Below, one piece after another: positions 62,538-64,000 of a stretch of 64,000 nucleotides of DNA. Below the pieces are notes generated by a model. It was not told the origin of the DNA. It searched no databases and worked only from the letters and a program-made list of their open reading frames with translations. The stretch is from Kordia sp. (GTDB lineage Bacteria; Bacteroidota; Bacteroidia; Flavobacteriales; Flavobacteriaceae), in the NCBI RefSeq assembly GCF_022447245.1, contig NZ_JAKVBC010000003.1, positions 1-64,000 on the forward strand, given 5' to 3'. The stretch's first letter is position 1; each line of letters starts with the position of its first letter. Both the position numbers and the translations under genes were made by a program.

Positions 62538-63050
62538 TTAAACATAGCGTTCGTTAATTACATTAACATGATGCTTTTCGTGCCCAGCTACAATGTATGC
62601 CAAAGCACGAACAGACATTTCATTGCCGCTTGCGACGCCTACTCTAGCCAACATTTCATCTGAAAAACTCTGGAATAACGCAATTGTCCCTTGTCGAATC
62701 GCACAATATTCACGAAGCATTTCAGCACTATCTCTATCATTTGCTCCAGAATACGGAACATAATCATCCTGTTCAAAACCTGGCAAATCCGTTTTATCAT
62801 TTCTTGCAAAACGCAGCGCTCTGTTACAAAATATACGTTCTGTATCCATAATATGCTGCAACACCTCTTTGATTGTCCATTTTCCTACCGCATAAGCGCT
62901 TTTCAATTGCGCATCAGTTAAAGAATTTACCAATTCCGTCACTTCCTCTACACCTTTTGCCAATGCTTCAAAAATATCTTTACCTTTAAATTTCTGAATA
63001 TACGGATCAAAATATGGATTGTATTCGTTTATGTTTGGAAATGGAATCAT
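62538..63050 (-). CDS. DinB family protein
   Basis: A 170-residue DinB/YfiT-like four-helix bundle. It has metal-binding-type histidines in VLQHIMDTERIFCNRALRFARND and in VAGHEKHHVNVINERYV near the C-terminus, and the KWTIKEVLQHI motif. Members are metal-dependent transferases, some of them thiol S-transferases; the substrate here is unknown. Confidence 0.88.
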   Translation of the reverse strand: MIPFPNINEYNPYFDPYIQKFKGKDIFEALAKGVEEVTELVNSLTDAQLKSAYAVGKWTIKEVLQHIMDTERIFCNRALRFARNDKTDLPGFEQDDYVPYSGANDRDSAEMLREYCAIRQGTIALFQSFSDEMLARVGVASGNEMSVRALAYIVAGHEKHHVNVINERYV

Positions 63051-63148
63051 AACTAATTGCGGTTTTTTGGTTTTTATTTTTTAGAAACTGAATATACTGC
63101 TAATTTCACTTCTTGAAAAGTTAGCACAGCAACATAGTCAAAAGAAAA

Positions 63149-63502
63149 TCAAATTTTAAACAAATACATCCAAATTATTCTTGAAATCCGCATGTTAAAA
63201 AAGGACAATCCAATCATTGCAACAGCAATCATTAAGAAGATTTGAAAGTTATCTCCAAACTGAAAAACATACGACAGTAATAAATACAACCCAATTGCCT
63301 CACCAACTGTCAACATGTAACTTACATACATCGCCCCATAAAAGTATCCAGGCTCTTTTTCAAATTTATAATCACAAACTGTACACTTTTCATGCATTTT
63401 TGGTAATTTTAGCTTAAAAAACCCTCCTTTTTCTTTAAAAACCTTTCCTTTACGGCAATTAGGACAAGTTCCAATATATATATTTTTAACTGTATTTTCC
63501 AT
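63149..63502 (-). CDS. DUF983 membrane protein
   Basis: 117 residues from ATG 63500-63502 (MENTVKNIYIGTCPNCRKGKVF); an upstream ATG in the frame is less likely. The N-terminal CPNC and CTVC pairs form a zinc ribbon, followed by EPGYFYGAMYVSYMLTVGEAIG and two or three membrane helices. This pattern is that of DUF983, a family found next to cytochrome oxidase genes in some bacteria, which is not the case here. Function unknown. Confidence 0.85.
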   Translation of the reverse strand: MENTVKNIYIGTCPNCRKGKVFKEKGGFFKLKLPKMHEKCTVCDYKFEKEPGYFYGAMYVSYMLTVGEAIGLYLLLSYVFQFGDNFQIFLMIAVAMIGLSFFNMRISRIIWMYLFKI

Positions 63503-63596
63503 GAATTCTAATTTTAATACAAAGTTAAAAACCAATGATTTGCCTTAAAGTTTGTATTTTCGCATTTTATAGCACAAAAAAGACATTTTATAGAAA

Positions 63597-64000
63597 ATGA
63601 AATTACTTCCTGTTTATAATATTTCACAGTTTAAAGAACAAGAAACAAGCAAACACTTGTACTGCAATCGTTTTAAAGAGCATTTACAAACGCATCCATT
63701 TATTGAAAAACCACATAGACATGATTTTCATTTACTTGTCATTTTCACAAAAGGAACTGGCACACATGTAGTTGACTTTAATACGTTTCATATTGTTCCC
63801 GGCAGTGTTTTCGCTTTACAACCAGGACACATGCATCATTGGGAACTCTCTAAAGATATCGATGGTTATATTCTATTTCATTCGAAAGAATTTTACAATC
63901 TCCATTTTCAACATAAACAAATTAATGATTATCCATTTTACTTTTCTACATACAATACACCTGAACTAGTTTTAGATATTGAAGAAGCGAACAATATTTC
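63597..64000 (+). CDS. AraC-type regulator, N-terminal cupin part (partial)
   Basis: The first 134 codons of a gene that runs past the window end. MKLLPVYNISQFKEQE is followed by a cupin-like sensor domain with HDFHLLVIFTKGTGTH and VPGSVFALQPGHMHHWELS. This layout is that of AraC family regulators in Bacteroidota; the DNA-binding domain would lie downstream. The regulator class is inferred from the cupin alone. Confidence 0.65.
   Translation, partial: MKLLPVYNISQFKEQETSKHLYCNRFKEHLQTHPFIEKPHRHDFHLLVIFTKGTGTHVVDFNTFHIVPGSVFALQPGHMHHWELSKDIDGYILFHSKEFYNLHFQHKQINDYPFYFSTYNTPELVLDIEEANNI

Noticed and set aside
1-64000. CRISPR arrays, tRNA or rRNA genes, transposases, prophage genes
   Set aside because: No regularly spaced repeats, cloverleaf-like sequences, rRNA-like conserved stretches, transposase motifs or phage structural genes were seen in the spacers or frames.

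Overview
The window reads as chromosomal DNA of a marine-type member of the Flavobacteriaceae (Bacteroidota); Kordia or a close relative is a plausible guess that the sequence alone cannot prove. The evidence is the low GC content, the fused lpxC-fabZ gene, a PorX-type regulator (response regulator plus PglZ domain), a type IX secretion C-terminal signal, promoters of the form TTTG-N19-21-TAnnTTTG, and gene neighbours typical of the family. I saw no rRNA, tRNA, CRISPR array, transposase or prophage.

Layout. 0-9.5 kb: aminopeptidase, a secreted two-domain hydrolase divergent from a LytS/LytTR two-component system, a DEAD-box helicase, a beta-propeller lipoprotein and a membrane class III cyclase. 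9.5-17.4 kb: an accessory stretch of small or unknown genes, including a decayed XRE-regulator/membrane-protein locus, an orphan double-glycine RiPP-like precursor and a frameshifted DUF2461 gene. 17.5-22.6 kb: a BBE-type flavin oxidase with a LamG partner and a PL6-like polysaccharide lyase exported by T9SS, probably for marine polysaccharide use. 22.7-31.8 kb: truA broken by an amber codon, then a complete histidine operon hisGDCBHAF-IE with a leader peptide, attenuator and promoter. 31.9-37.9 kb: OmpA-like, helix-hairpin-helix, prohibitin, VWA and FabG proteins. 38-43.1 kb: an S9 peptidase and an M16 peptidase whose lipobox cysteine codon is TGA. 43.1-44.1 kb: mostly non-coding, with a candidate small RNA and two tiny GG-leader-like peptides. 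44.1-51.2 kb: sucD, a second LpxD, and the envelope operon HD protein-lpxD-lpxC/fabZ-lpxA-efp. 51.3-57.4 kb: porX, tsaE, then three tandem copies of an overlapping lipoprotein/membrane-protein gene pair, then alanine dehydrogenase and a DUF4258 gene. 57.4-64 kb: a degraded M16 pseudogene, proline dehydrogenase, aroB, small conserved genes and the start of an AraC-type regulator.

The most unusual element is the threefold cassette at 53.4-55.8 kb. Each copy has its own near-identical promoter, a ~50-residue lipoprotein, and a four-helix membrane protein that starts inside the lipoprotein gene in another frame. Long hairpins separate the copies. The cassette sits in an otherwise ordinary housekeeping neighbourhood. 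A second theme is the number of single lesions in otherwise intact genes (truA, M16, DUF2461, RiPP precursor, peptide gene); these are either real decay or sequencing errors and need checking.
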